In this document: one piece after another, positions 1-10,267 of the stretch | Numbering within the stretch: position 1 is the first letter of the stretch | Layout of the letters: each line of letters starts with the position of its first letter | Origin: Archangium violaceum | GTDB taxonomy: Bacteria; Myxococcota; Myxococcia; Myxococcales; Myxococcaceae | Assembly: GCF_016887565.1 (NCBI RefSeq) | Contig: NZ_CP069396.1 | Coordinates: 2,507,001-2,571,000 of the forward strand | Direction of reading: 5' to 3' | Length of the DNA: 64,000 bases | Made by a program: the position numbers and the translations under genes | The notes under the pieces: model-generated | What the model was told of the DNA's origin: nothing | The model's input: the letters and a program-made list of their open reading frames with translations, nothing else | The model's database searches: none

Positions 1-1
1 C

Positions 2-571
2 CGGGCGGCGGCCTTCGCCTTCGAGGACTTCCTCCTCAGCCGCTACCACATGTTCATCTCGGTCTATTACCACCACACCTCGGTGAACTTCGATTACATG
101 CTGCGGCGCTACTACGAGGAGGCGCCCGGCGAGTTCGAGATTCCCTCCGACCCCGAGGCCTTCCTCACCTGCGACGACGTGGCGCTCTGGTACACGCTGC
201 GGCGCTCGAAGAACCGGTGGGCCCAGCGCATCTCCACGCGCCAGGGCTTCAAGCTGCTGGCGCAGTTCACCGAGCGGGACGTGGGCTACGACCTGGACGT
301 GCTGCGCAGCGCGCTCGTGACGGGCGGTTTCGAACATTTCACGGTGGAGTCGCGCGGGGTGCTGTCCAAGTACTTCTCGGAGGGCTCGGGCCCCAGCCTC
401 TTCATCGTCGACAGGTCCACCGGTCGGCTGACGGAGGTGGCGCGCTACACGCCGCTCTACCAGCGCTACAGCGGCGCGGTGCGGCTGTCGCGCCTGTACG
501 TGCGTCCGGACCAGATCGAAGACGCGCGCAACATGATGGCCCGGCTGTTGGGCCAGACGGTGCAATCATGA
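2..571 (+). CDS. HD superfamily phosphohydrolase, C-terminal part (5' end outside window)
   Basis: The reading frame is open from base 2, so the start lies upstream of the window; an internal ATG at 50 is not a convincing start because the residues before it (FLLSRYHMF) continue the same protein. The visible stretch has the pattern of the C-terminal half of COG1078-type HD phosphohydrolases (nucleotide or dNTP triphosphohydrolase relatives): 'LLSRYHMFISVYYHHTS', then a 'DDVALWYTLRR' helix followed by 'RISTRQGFKLL'. The catalytic HD residues would be upstream and cannot be checked. It ends with a 4-base ATGA overlap with the next gene, which suggests translational coupling. Substrate unknown. 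Confidence 0.68.
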   Translation, partial: RAAAFAFEDFLLSRYHMFISVYYHHTSVNFDYMLRRYYEEAPGEFEIPSDPEAFLTCDDVALWYTLRRSKNRWAQRISTRQGFKLLAQFTERDVGYDLDVLRSALVTGGFEHFTVESRGVLSKYFSEGSGPSLFIVDRSTGRLTEVARYTPLYQRYSGAVRLSRLYVRPDQIEDARNMMARLLGQTVQS

Positions 572-2082
572 GTGAAGCGTTTCCTGGAATGCCGCCGCCT
601 CCTCCCGTCGCGGCGACGAGGCCCGCGTCGGTGGTGGTGCTGTACCGGAATGCACCCGGAGGTGTGGAGGTCTTCTGGGTGAAGCGCGAGAAGGCGCTCG
701 CCTTCGCCGGGGGCTTCTACGCCTTCCCGGGTGGCAAGGTGGACAAGGCGGACGCGGAGGTGCCGGTGCGCGGGGCCTCGGGGCAGGAGGCGGCGCTCCG
801 GGTGGCGGCGGCGCGCGAGCTGCTCGAGGAGACCGGGGTGCTGGTGGCCGGGGGCGCCGAGCGTCTGACGCCGGACGTGGTGCGGGAGCTGCGCCTCGCG
901 CTGCTGGAGAAGCGGGCCACGTGGCCGGAGCTGCTCCAGCGGCACGGCCTCACGCTGAGGGCGGAGGACTTCCCGGACGCGGGGCGGTGGGTGACGCCGG
1001 AGTTCGCTCCCGTCCGCTTCGACACGTTCTTCTACCTGGTGGAGGCACCGGCGCACGCCCGGGCGGAGTGGCTGGCCGGAGAGCTGTCGGAGGCGGCGTG
1101 GGTGAAGCCCTCCGAGGCGCTCGCGCGCTGGGAGCAGGGGACGGCGCTGCTGCACCCGCCCGCCCTGCACGTGTTGAGGGTGATGGAGGACTTCGACTCG
1201 CCGGAGCGGGCCCTGGCGCGTCTGCGCGAGCAGCCGCACTGCCCGGACTTCATCGCGCAGCGCATCGAGTTCCACCAGGGCGTGCGGGTGTTCCCGCTGC
1301 GGACGGCCACGCTGCCACCGGCCACGCACACCAACGCGTACGTGCTGGGCAATGGCGAGCTGCTCATCGTGGACCCGGGAGCGGACGACGAGGCGGAGGT
1401 GGCGCGGCTGCTGGCGATGGTGGAGGGGCTGGTGGCGGACGGGTGCCGGGTCAAGGCCGTGCTGCTGACGCACCACCATGGAGACCACGTCGGCGGAGTG
1501 GGCCTGGTGAAGGCGCGGTTGGGCGTGCCGCTGTGGTGCCACGCACGGACGGCGGACCGGCTGGACGTGCCGACGGAGCGGCTGCTGGAGGATGGCGAGG
1601 TGCTGGAGCTGGCGGGGACGCCGGTGCAGCGCTGGCGGGTGCTGTACACGCCGGGACACGCCCGCGGCCACCTGACCCTCGTGGACGAGCGCACGCACGC
1701 GGCGGTGGTGGGGGACATGGTGGCGAGCGTGGGCACCATCGTCATCGATCCGCCCGAGGGCGACATGGGCGAGTACCTGAAGCAGCTCGCGCGGCTGCGG
1801 GACTGGCCGGTGACGACGCTGCACCCGTCGCACGGGGCGGCGATTCCGGACGGGCCGGGGAAGCTCCAGGAGTACCTGGACCACCGGGCGGCGCGCGAGG
1901 CGCGCATCGTGGAGGCGGTTCCGGCGGAGGGCGCGACGCTCGCGGACGTCGTGGAGCGTGCGTACGCGGAGACTCCGCCGTTTCTTCACCCCGTGGCGGA
2001 GCGAAGTGCGCTGGCGGTCCTGCTGAAGCTGGAGCAGGAGGGCCGGCTGCGGGAGTCCTCCGGCCGCTACTTCCGGGTGTGA
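568..2082 (+). CDS. Nudix hydrolase / metallo-beta-lactamase fusion protein
   Basis: A 504-residue cytoplasmic two-domain hydrolase. The N-terminal half (about residues 15-240) is a Nudix domain: 'FPGGKVD' followed by the Nudix core 'ARELLEETGVL', the Mg-binding helix that hydrolyses nucleoside-diphosphate-X compounds. The C-terminal half (about 250-480) is a metallo-beta-lactamase fold of the LACTB2/glyoxalase II type, with 'LTHHHGDHVGG' (HxHxDH), 'YTPGHARGH', 'VVGDMV' and a final 'HPSHG' histidine. A small winged-helix-like tail follows, as in LACTB2. ATG 568 overlaps the previous stop by four bases; longer starts upstream would run through the preceding gene. Nudix-MBL fusions are known in bacteria, but their substrate is not established; CoA or RNA-derived substrates are guesses. 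Confidence 0.85.
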   Translation: MSEAFPGMPPPPPVAATRPASVVVLYRNAPGGVEVFWVKREKALAFAGGFYAFPGGKVDKADAEVPVRGASGQEAALRVAAARELLEETGVLVAGGAERLTPDVVRELRLALLEKRATWPELLQRHGLTLRAEDFPDAGRWVTPEFAPVRFDTFFYLVEAPAHARAEWLAGELSEAAWVKPSEALARWEQGTALLHPPALHVLRVMEDFDSPERALARLREQPHCPDFIAQRIEFHQGVRVFPLRTATLPPATHTNAYVLGNGELLIVDPGADDEAEVARLLAMVEGLVADGCRVKAVLLTHHHGDHVGGVGLVKARLGVPLWCHARTADRLDVPTERLLEDGEVLELAGTPVQRWRVLYTPGHARGHLTLVDERTHAAVVGDMVASVGTIVIDPPEGDMGEYLKQLARLRDWPVTTLHPSHGAAIPDGPGKLQEYLDHRAAREARIVEAVPAEGATLADVVERAYAETPPFLHPVAERSALAVLLKLEQEGRLRESSGRYFRV

Positions 2083-2127
2083 ACGGGGGACGTGCGGAAA
2101 GAAGGTACGGGCGCGGGCGGTTGACGC

Positions 2128-3803
2128 ATGATGCGCCCCATGTCGCGACCGCCCCCCCTGCCGGTCTCCTCCCTGGCTTCCGCCCTCGGGGAGCTCGCGC
2201 GCGCGCAGCAGCGTGCCGGCCGCTCCGCCATGCTGGGACTGGCGCTGCTCGGCCTGGTGGCGTTGGCCAGCCCCCTGCTCGCCTACCATGAGGATCTGCG
2301 CAACGCCCGCGAGGAGGTGCTCGGGCACCTCTCCAACCAGGCCCATGTCCAGGCCGACGCGCTGGGCGTGCACCTGGGGCTGCTGGAGGCCGAGCTGCGC
2401 CGCCTGGCCGAGCACCCCCAGCTGTCCCCCGAGGATGGCCCCTCCATCCTGGAGAAGGCCGTGCTGGACAGGGCCCTCCACCACTCGCCGCTCTTCTCCG
2501 AGGGCGTGGCCCTGCTCACCCTCAAGGGGGAGCGCGTGTGGAGCGACCCGCCCCAGATGACGCTGGGGGACTCCTCCCTGAATACCCGCCCCTGGTTCCG
2601 CCGGGTGCTGAGCAGCGGTGTGTCGGACATCAGCCTGCTGGAGGGGAACGAAGGGCCCCTGGTGGTGGCGGTGCCCATCGTGCGCGGCGGGCAGGTGCGG
2701 GGGTTGCTGGTGGGCGAGCTGAGGGCGGGCGCCCGCCCGCTTCCCGGCGTCCAGTCGGGAGGCGCGGACATGGTGCTGCTGCTGGACGGCAATGGCCAGC
2801 TGCTGCTGCCCGCGCCCCTGCCGCGTTTCGTGTGGACCCGGGAGCGCGCCGCGCTCGTGCGCGCCCTGGTCATGGATCCGGGCCCCCTCATCCTGGGGGG
2901 CTCACGCATGCTGGGCGCGGCGGCCCCGGTCCCCGCCCCGGCGGGGATCAGCGGCATGGTGCTGGCCGTGCTGGAGAACGAGGAGCGGGACATCGCGCGG
3001 CTGCGGCGCCGCTTCCTCGGGCAGTTCCTCTTCCACGTCGCCCTGCTGGGCAGCACCCTGCTCATCTTCACCTTCCTGCTGCGGCGCTCGTACCACTCGC
3101 TGATCGCCGCCGAGGATCGGCTGCGGCACCAGGAGACGATGGCCGCGCTGGGTTCCGCCAGCCAGCTCATCGCCCATGAGGTGAAGAACGCCCTCAATGG
3201 CATCCAGGCCGCGCTCTCCCTGTTACGGCCCGCCGCCTCCGCGGGAGAGGTGGCCCTGCCCGCCCTGCGAGCCCAGGTGCAGCGGCTGGGGCACCTGGCG
3301 CGCTCGCTGTTGTCCTTCGGCGCGCCGCGGCCCGCCCTGCGCCGCACCTGCGAGCTGCGCCTGCTGGTGGAGGAGGCCCTGCAGTCGGTGCGCCTGCTGC
3401 CGGAGGCCGAGGACGTGCCCGTGTCGGTGGTGCTGGCCGAGGGCGTCACCGTCCAGGCCGACCCGGCGCTGCTGGTGTCCGCCGTCGACAACCTCTTGCG
3501 CAACGCGGTGGAGGCGGGCGCGGTGGCGCGCGACACGGGCCTGCGTCCCTCGCCCTGGGTGCGGGTGGCCCTCACGCGCGAGGCGGGCGAGGCCGTGCTG
3601 ATGGTGGAGGACAACGCGGGCGGGGTGGATCCGGATCTGGAGCCGCGCCTGTGGGAGCCCTTCGCCACCGCGCGGGCCAAGGGCGTGGGCCTGGGTCTGC
3701 CCATGGCCCGTGCCGCCGTGGAGGCCCACGGAGGTAGTCTCACCTATACCCGCCTGCCCGACGGCAGCCGCTTCACCCTCCGCCTTCCCCTGGAGAGCAC
3801 CGC

Positions 3804-3807
<4 letters not shown>
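2128..3807 (+). CDS. membrane sensor histidine kinase
   Basis: A 559-residue sensor kinase. One transmembrane helix near residues 32-53 and a second near 295-315 bracket a periplasmic sensing region of about 240 residues that resembles Cache-type domains in layout. The cytoplasmic part has the H-box 'IAHEVKNALNG' with phospho-acceptor His about residue 350, the N-box 'VDNLLRNAVEAG', then 'VEDNAGGVD' and 'GVGLGLPMARAAVEAHGG' for ATP binding. No HAMP or PAS domain is evident. It overlaps the downstream response regulator by four bases (ATGA), so the two are almost certainly a cognate pair. Several ATGs cluster at 2128-2140; the first was kept. The signal is unknown; gene context points to bicarbonate or another anion handled by the next operon. 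Confidence 0.88.
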
Positions 3808-5147
<1,340 letters not shown>

Positions 5148-5192
5148 GCGCGCGCACGACCGCTAGAACGTGTGCTTCCTTAGAAAGCAGGA

Positions 5193-5240
5193 ATTCAAGG
5201 AAGTTTCAGTGCCGCGGGTAGCACTTCAAGATTCTTGAAG
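5193..5240. promoter_or_regulatory. candidate activator-binding palindrome with degenerate second copy
   Basis: CTTCAAGATTCTTGAAG at 5224-5240 is a perfect inverted repeat with 8-base arms around one central base. A weaker related copy (ATTCAAGGAAGTTTCAG, about 10 of 17 matching) starts 31 bases earlier at 5193, about three helical turns away. It lies 50-70 bases upstream of a -24/-12-like element and immediately downstream of a sigma-54 activator gene. Reading it as an upstream activating sequence is inference. Confidence 0.45.
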
Positions 5241-5292
5241 TCCCCGTGGCCCTCCCTCGGCCCGCTCCAGAGGGAAGCACGGCTCCACACGC

Positions 5293-5309
5293 CCGGCATG
5301 CCCCTTGCG
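5293..5309 (+). promoter_or_regulatory. candidate sigma-54 (-24/-12) promoter of SulP-carbonic anhydrase operon
   Basis: The bases CGGCATGCCCCTTGCG match the YGGCAYR-N4-TTGC pattern, with GG (5295-5296) and GC (5307-5308) separated by exactly ten bases as sigma-54 requires. Transcription would start near 5320, leaving a leader of roughly 60 bases before the ATG at 5384. The adjacent upstream gene is a sigma-54 activator. Confidence 0.45.
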
Positions 5310-5383
5310 AAGGGTCGCCGGAACCGCGCGTGCCTCCCGAAAGGAGGCGCGACGCCTTTCGCTGCGTGGAGGCTGAGAGAATC

Positions 5384-6928
5384 ATGGAGTCCAAAGAGCA
5401 GAGCGCCGGTTCAGCCGGCTCGCTCAAGGCGGTGCTAGCGAGCGATGTACCCGCCTCCCTGGTGGTCTTCCTGGTGGCCCTGCCTCTGTGCATGGGCATT
5501 TCCCTAGCCTCGGGCGCCCCCATCATGGCCGGCCTCATCGCCGGCATCGTGGGCGGCCTGGTGGTCGGGCTGTTCGGTGGTGCGCCGCTGCTGGTGAGTG
5601 GTCCGGCCGCGGGCCTGGCGGTGATGGTGTTCGGCTTCATCCAGGAGCTGGGCTTCGCCGCCACCTGTGCCGCGGTGGCCGCCGCGGGCGTGGTGCAGAT
5701 GGCGATGGGCGGCCTGAAGGTGGCGCGCACCGCGCTGGGCATCTCGCCGGCCGTCATCCACGGCATGCTCGCGGGCATCGGCATCCTCATCGTGCTGGGC
5801 CAGCTGCACATCGTGCTGGGCGGCAAGCCGCAGTCCAACGCCTGGGCGAACCTGCGCGAGCTGCCGGAGCAGATCGCCAACCTGCACGGCCCCGCGACGA
5901 TCCTCGGCCTGCTCACCATCGGCCTGCTGGTGCTGTGGCAGGTGATGCCCAACAGCCGCCTCAAGAAGGTGCCCGGGCCCCTGGTGGCGGTGGTGGGCGC
6001 CTCGGCGGCCGCGGCGCTGTGGGGCACGGACGTGGCGCGGGTGCAGCTGTCCGGCAGCCTCTTCGAGAGCATCCAGCTGCCCTCGCTGCCCCAGGGCAAC
6101 TGGGGTGGCTTCGTGACGGCGGTGCTCTCGCTGGCCCTGGTGGCGAGCGCCGAGTCGCTGCTGAGCGCGGTGGCCACCGACAAGCTGCACACCGGCCCGC
6201 GCGCCAACCTGGACAAGGAGCTGTTGGCGCAGGGTCTGGCCAACACCGTCTCGGGTCTGGCCGGTGGCCTGCCCATCACCGGCGTCATCGTGCGCAGCGC
6301 CGCCAACATCAACGCGGGGGCCAAGACGCGCATGTCCGCCGTGCTGCACGGCGTGTGGATGCTCCTCTTCCTCTCCCTGCTGGGGGCGTGGTTGGGGCTG
6401 GTGCCCCTCACCGTGCTCGCCGGTCTGCTCGTCCACGTGGGCGTGAAGCTGGTGAACATGCACCACATCCAGGAGCTGCGCCGCCGCGGGGAGCTGTCCG
6501 TGTACCTGGTGACGGTGGCTGGCGTGGTGGGCATCAACCTGCTGGCCGGCATCGGCATGGGCCTGGCGCTGGCGGTGGCGCGGCTGCTGTGGCGGCTGGG
6601 CCGGGTGCAGGTGGAGGTGCGGCGCTCCGGTGACGTGCACCAGGTGCGCGTGGGCGGCGCCCTCACCTTCGTGGGTGTGCCCAGGCTGGCCACCGCGCTC
6701 GCCCAGGTGCCCTCCGGCGCCCAGGTGGAGCTGGACCTCGCGGTGGAGACGCTGGACCACTCTGGCTACGAGGCTCTCGAGAGCTGGTGCCAGAACCACC
6801 GCAAGACGGGCGGCAAGGTGTGGATGGAGCCGCTCGAAGATGTGTGGACGCGCAAGGGTGCCATTGCGCAGCCGAAGTCCGTTGCCGCTGTTTCCTCCTC
6901 TGCGACTCTCTCCTCGGAAGGTGCGTGA
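5384..6928 (+). CDS. SulP-family anion transporter with STAS domain (possible bicarbonate importer)
   Basis: A 514-residue inner-membrane transporter. It opens with the SulP signature region 'DVPASLVVFLVALPLCMGIS' and continues with about ten or more hydrophobic segments to residue about 410. A cytoplasmic STAS-like tail (about 415-495) follows ('VGGALTFVGVPRLATAL'). The ATG at 5384 was preferred to a GTG at 5246 because the extra 46 residues are non-hydrophobic and overlap the putative promoter. It shares one base with the downstream beta-carbonic anhydrase gene. SulP plus carbonic anhydrase pairs are a recurring arrangement interpreted as bicarbonate uptake; sulfate or another anion cannot be excluded from sequence. 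Confidence 0.85.
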   Translation: MESKEQSAGSAGSLKAVLASDVPASLVVFLVALPLCMGISLASGAPIMAGLIAGIVGGLVVGLFGGAPLLVSGPAAGLAVMVFGFIQELGFAATCAAVAAAGVVQMAMGGLKVARTALGISPAVIHGMLAGIGILIVLGQLHIVLGGKPQSNAWANLRELPEQIANLHGPATILGLLTIGLLVLWQVMPNSRLKKVPGPLVAVVGASAAAALWGTDVARVQLSGSLFESIQLPSLPQGNWGGFVTAVLSLALVASAESLLSAVATDKLHTGPRANLDKELLAQGLANTVSGLAGGLPITGVIVRSAANINAGAKTRMSAVLHGVWMLLFLSLLGAWLGLVPLTVLAGLLVHVGVKLVNMHHIQELRRRGELSVYLVTVAGVVGINLLAGIGMGLALAVARLLWRLGRVQVEVRRSGDVHQVRVGGALTFVGVPRLATALAQVPSGAQVELDLAVETLDHSGYEALESWCQNHRKTGGKVWMEPLEDVWTRKGAIAQPKSVAAVSSSATLSSEGA

Positions 6929-7626
6929 TGAAGAAGCTCATTCAGGGTCTGCTCGATTTCCAGCGTCACGGTCTCCCCGCCTACCGCGCCACCTTCGCGC
7001 GGCTGGCCCATGGACAGTCCCCGGACTGCCTGTTCATCGCGTGCTCCGACAGCCGCGTGGTGCCCAACCTCTTCGTGTCCACGCACCCGGGTGACCTCTT
7101 CGTCATGCGCAACGTGGGCAACATGGTGCCGCCCTCGGACTCGGCGGGCCTGTCCCTGAGCGATCGCTCCGAGGCGGCGGCCCTGGAGTTCTCCCTGCTG
7201 AACCTGCCGGTGGAGGACGTGGTGGTGTGCGGGCACTCCGGCTGCGGCGCCATGAAGGCGGTGCTGGCGGGGTACAACGACCAGAAGACCCCCAACCTCA
7301 GCAGCTGGCTGGACATCGGCCGTCCGGCCCTGGCCGCGATGGCGAACACGAAGGTGGGCGAGGGGCTGCCCCCGGCGGATCGGCTCAGCCAGCTCAACGT
7401 GCTGCAGCAGCTCGAGCACCTGCGCAGCTACCCCCTGGTGCGCGAGCGCCTGGAGGCCGGCACGCTGCGGCTGCACGGCTGGTGGTTCGACATCGGCCAC
7501 GCGCGGGTGCACGTCTACCGCGCGGACCTCGAGCGCTTCATCCCCATCGATGAGCTGGAGGGTGAGCGGATGCTCGCGGAGCTGGGAGCGAAGAGCGCGA
7601 ACGACTCGAACAGCTCGGCCGCCTGA
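6928..7626 (+). CDS. beta-class carbonic anhydrase
   Basis: A 232-residue cytoplasmic zinc enzyme that interconverts CO2 and bicarbonate. Zinc ligands are visible: Cys39 and Asp41/Arg43 in 'ACSDSRVVP', and His103 and Cys106 in 'VCGHSGCGAMKAVL'; 'MRNVGNMVPP' is also typical. The ATG overlaps the last base of the SulP stop (TGATG), so the two proteins are co-translated and probably work together, the enzyme trapping or releasing the anion moved by the transporter. Family length is normal. The last ten residues are a polar tail. Confidence 0.93.
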   Translation: MKKLIQGLLDFQRHGLPAYRATFARLAHGQSPDCLFIACSDSRVVPNLFVSTHPGDLFVMRNVGNMVPPSDSAGLSLSDRSEAAALEFSLLNLPVEDVVVCGHSGCGAMKAVLAGYNDQKTPNLSSWLDIGRPALAAMANTKVGEGLPPADRLSQLNVLQQLEHLRSYPLVRERLEAGTLRLHGWWFDIGHARVHVYRADLERFIPIDELEGERMLAELGAKSANDSNSSAA

Positions 7627-7802
7627 GCCTCTCGCGGGCCTTGCCCAGGTTCCGGTCCGCCCCCTCCCTGCCCGGGTGGTGGCGGCCGGGGCGAGCTGAC
7701 GACACAGCGCTTCGACCGCTGGGGTCTTCACTCCGCGGGCCGAGGGCCACGGCCACCCTGGAGCTTCCGCTCACGCCCGACGCGGCCTGAGCGGACCCGG
7801 AG

Positions 7803-9659
7803 CTACCCCCGCGAGGACGCGTCCGCCAGGCGCGTGCTGCTCCCGCGCCGCTTGATGAAGAGGATGATGAGCGGGATGGCCGTCAGCACCGCCTGCGGGA
7901 CGAGCGACATGGCATCCGGGTAGATGCCCAGCAGGTCGATGGTGACGAAGGGGATGGGCTTGAGCGGCACCAGGGCCACCTCCTGCAGGGCATGGAGCGC
8001 CTTGCCCAGCAGGATGATGGCGGTGACCACCAGCAGCACCGTGGACGCCTTGAAGAGCGTCTTCATGGGCAGCTTGTAGCCCACGCGGTTGACGAAGAGG
8101 ACGAGCGCGGTGAGGGCCACGGCGCCCGCGGCGCAGCCCCAGGCCACGCCCGAGGCCGAGTCCAGCGCGAGCCCCTGCAGGAAGATGGCCGTCTCCACCG
8201 TCTCGCGCAGCACGGAGCTGAAGGCGATGCCGAACAGGCCCGCCATGCTGCCGCGGCCCAGCGCCCCCTGCATCTTCTCGCGCAGCTCGCCCATGAACTT
8301 GCTCATGTTGGAGCGCGCGTTGAGCCACAGCGCCGCGTACAGCAGCATGCCCACGGCCAGCAGCCCGGCGATGCCCTCGAGCAGCTCGCGGTTGGCGCCG
8401 CTGAGCAGGTGCCGCCCGAAGATGAAGGCCAGGGCGCCCACCACCAGCGCGGACACCCAGCCCGCGTGCACCACGCGCGCGGAGGAGGTCGCTTGCATCT
8501 TGCGCAGCATGGCCAGCAGCGCGGCGACGATGACGGTGGCCTCGAAGCCCTCGCGCAGGAGGATGAGCAGGGTGAGCCACACCACCGAGACGAAGCCCAC
8601 CGCGTTGCCGCTGCCGCGGCGCGCCTCGTCCAGCACGGACAGGAGGATGCGGGCCTCGTCCTGCAGGTGCGGGCTCTTCTGCTCGGCGGCCAGCCGCGTG
8701 TCCAGGAAGGCCTTCTCCAGCTTGAGCACCAGCTCCGGGCTGCGGGCGCGCAGCATCGGCTCCACCGGCTCCACCCCGTTGAGGTAGGCATCCAGCAGCG
8801 CGTTGCGCGCCCCGAGCGAGTCCCCGGCGGCGCCCAGCTTGATGGCCTGCTCCACGTGGTCGCGCGCCGTCAGCAGGCCGCGCTCCGCGTCCACGTCGGG
8901 CATCTTGCGGCGCAGGCACGCGAGGTTCTTCTCGCCATGGGCCTGGACCAGGTCCGCATCGGTGGAGTTGGCGAGCTGCTCCAGCGAGACGCTCGGCGGC
9001 TTGTCGTCGCACGGGGGCTGGCGGAGGGTGAAGACGTAGAAGGCGACGGCCCAGCGCTCCTGCTCGGAGAGGGTGGGGAAGCCGGGCATGGCCGTGCCGG
9101 GCACGCCGAAGCCGGTGGTGTTGAAGGCCTTGTACGGGGTGAGCCCGGCCATCAGGTCCGCGTCGTGGAAGTTGGCCGGCTGGGGCTCCATCGTCCGGGC
9201 GATGGACACCTGCGCGCGCCCGTCCGGGCCGTGGCACGCCACGCAGCTCTCCTGGAAGATGGCCTTGCCGCGCTCGAGGTCCGGCGCCAGGCGCGGGCTG
9301 CGCGCCAGTCCTCCGGCGAGCACCAGGTCCTCCACCAGCGCCGCGCAGTCGCGGCTCACGCCCTGCGGATCCTCTCCCTTGTCCACGCGGGCCTTGATGT
9401 CCTCCAGGCGCGGCAGGAACGCCTCGCCCTGATGGCCCATCTCCCGGGCCGCGTCCGTGGCCTCGGCGATGAAGCTGCGCTGCTCGGCCATCTCGAATTC
9501 GGACTTCGACTCGATGGCGTTGGGATAGTCCGCCTCGAGGTACTGGAGGATGCCCACCAGCCGGTGCCAGGAGCGCCCCTCGGAGGCACCCTCGTCAGCG
9601 GCAATGGCCAGCGGCGCCGCGATCAACAGGGACAGGAGCAGGAGGCCCGTGTGTTTCAC
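7803..9659 (-). CDS. FTR1-family iron permease with N-terminal cytochrome c domain
   Basis: A 618-residue fusion. A signal peptide (1-21) is followed by an alpha-helical periplasmic region and a monohaem cytochrome c domain with C139-V-A-C-H143 ('ESCVACHGPDGRA') and a distal 'AMPGFP' axial Met segment. The C-terminal half is an FTR1 permease with both REXXE iron-translocation motifs, REGFE (about residue 370) and RETVE (about 485), among seven or so membrane helices. In the FTR1 family Fe(II) is oxidised and carried inward; here the oxidising or electron-carrying partner is built in. The start is GTG; a nearby upstream ATG is out of frame. A Fur-like palindrome lies about 40 bases upstream, consistent with iron repression. 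Confidence 0.9.
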   Translation of the reverse strand: MKHTGLLLLSLLIAAPLAIAADEGASEGRSWHRLVGILQYLEADYPNAIESKSEFEMAEQRSFIAEATDAAREMGHQGEAFLPRLEDIKARVDKGEDPQGVSRDCAALVEDLVLAGGLARSPRLAPDLERGKAIFQESCVACHGPDGRAQVSIARTMEPQPANFHDADLMAGLTPYKAFNTTGFGVPGTAMPGFPTLSEQERWAVAFYVFTLRQPPCDDKPPSVSLEQLANSTDADLVQAHGEKNLACLRRKMPDVDAERGLLTARDHVEQAIKLGAAGDSLGARNALLDAYLNGVEPVEPMLRARSPELVLKLEKAFLDTRLAAEQKSPHLQDEARILLSVLDEARRGSGNAVGFVSVVWLTLLILLREGFEATVIVAALLAMLRKMQATSSARVVHAGWVSALVVGALAFIFGRHLLSGANRELLEGIAGLLAVGMLLYAALWLNARSNMSKFMGELREKMQGALGRGSMAGLFGIAFSSVLRETVETAIFLQGLALDSASGVAWGCAAGAVALTALVLFVNRVGYKLPMKTLFKASTVLLVVTAIILLGKALHALQEVALVPLKPIPFVTIDLLGIYPDAMSLVPQAVLTAIPLIILFIKRRGSSTRLADASSRG

Positions 9660-9695
9660 GGTCCATGCTCTACCAGTCCTCGGGGGGTTACTTCA

Positions 9696-9714
9696 ATTTT
9701 GAGAATCAAAATCA
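9696..9714 (-). promoter_or_regulatory. Fur-box-like operator of the FTR1 gene
   Basis: ATTTTGAGAATCAAAAT at 9696-9712 is a perfect 7-3-7 inverted repeat in an unusually AT-rich patch. The overlapping TGAGAATCAAAATCA matches the 7-1-7 Fur consensus (TGATAAT-N-ATTATCA) at 11 of 14 positions. It ends about 37 bases upstream of the GTG of the iron permease gene, where a repressor would block transcription. Confidence 0.55.
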
Positions 9715-9790
9715 GGATTCGAGAACAACATCCTGCAAGGTACCCCGAGACCCGGCGCGGGGATGTGCTGTCGGGTGGTGGGCGTTGCCC

Positions 9791-10267
9791 CTACCGCTCG
9801 TAGGTGAGGAAGGAGAAGGGTGGTTCGGTGGCGGTGGCCGGGTGGTGCTCCTCGAAGACGAGCCGCCAGCCGGACAGGTCCACCTCGGGAAAGAAGGTGT
9901 CGCCCTCGTACGGGCGCTCCAGCCGGGTGAGGTACAGCCGCCGCACCCGGTCCATGGACTGCCGGTAGAGGTCCGCGCCCCCGGCGATGAAGACTTCGTC
10001 GCCGCGCGCCAGCTCCAGGGCCTGCTCCAGCGAGTGCGCCACCTGAACGCCCTCGGGGGCGTAGTCCCGCTGGCGCGTCACCACGATGAACGTCCTGCCC
10101 GGCAGGGGCCGGCCGATGGACTCGTACGTCTTGCGGCCCAGGATGAGGGTGTGCCCCATCGTGAGCTGCTTGAAGCGCTTGAGGTCCGCCGGCAGCCGCC
10201 AGGGCAGGGCGTTGTCCCGGCCGATGCACCGGTTGGAGGCCATCGCCACGATGGCCGACAGCGTCAT
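9791..10267 (-). CDS. folA: dihydrofolate reductase
   Basis: A 158-residue enzyme that reduces dihydrofolate to tetrahydrofolate with NADPH. It shows the N-terminal '[21 protein letters not shown]' block (substrate and loop region), '[20 protein letters not shown]', '[15 protein letters not shown]' and the NADPH-binding '[10 protein letters not shown]'. It is downstream of thyA, overlapping it by four bases (ATGA). Thymidylate synthase produces the dihydrofolate that this enzyme recycles, so coupling is functional as well as physical. Length is normal for bacterial DHFR. Confidence 0.95.
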   Translation of the reverse strand: MTLSAIVAMASNRCIGRDNALPWRLPADLKRFKQLTMGHTLILGRKTYESIGRPLPGRTFIVVTRQRDYAPEGVQVAHSLEQALELARGDEVFIAGGADLYRQSMDRVRRLYLTRLERPYEGDTFFPEVDLSGWRLVFEEHHPATATEPPFSFLTYER

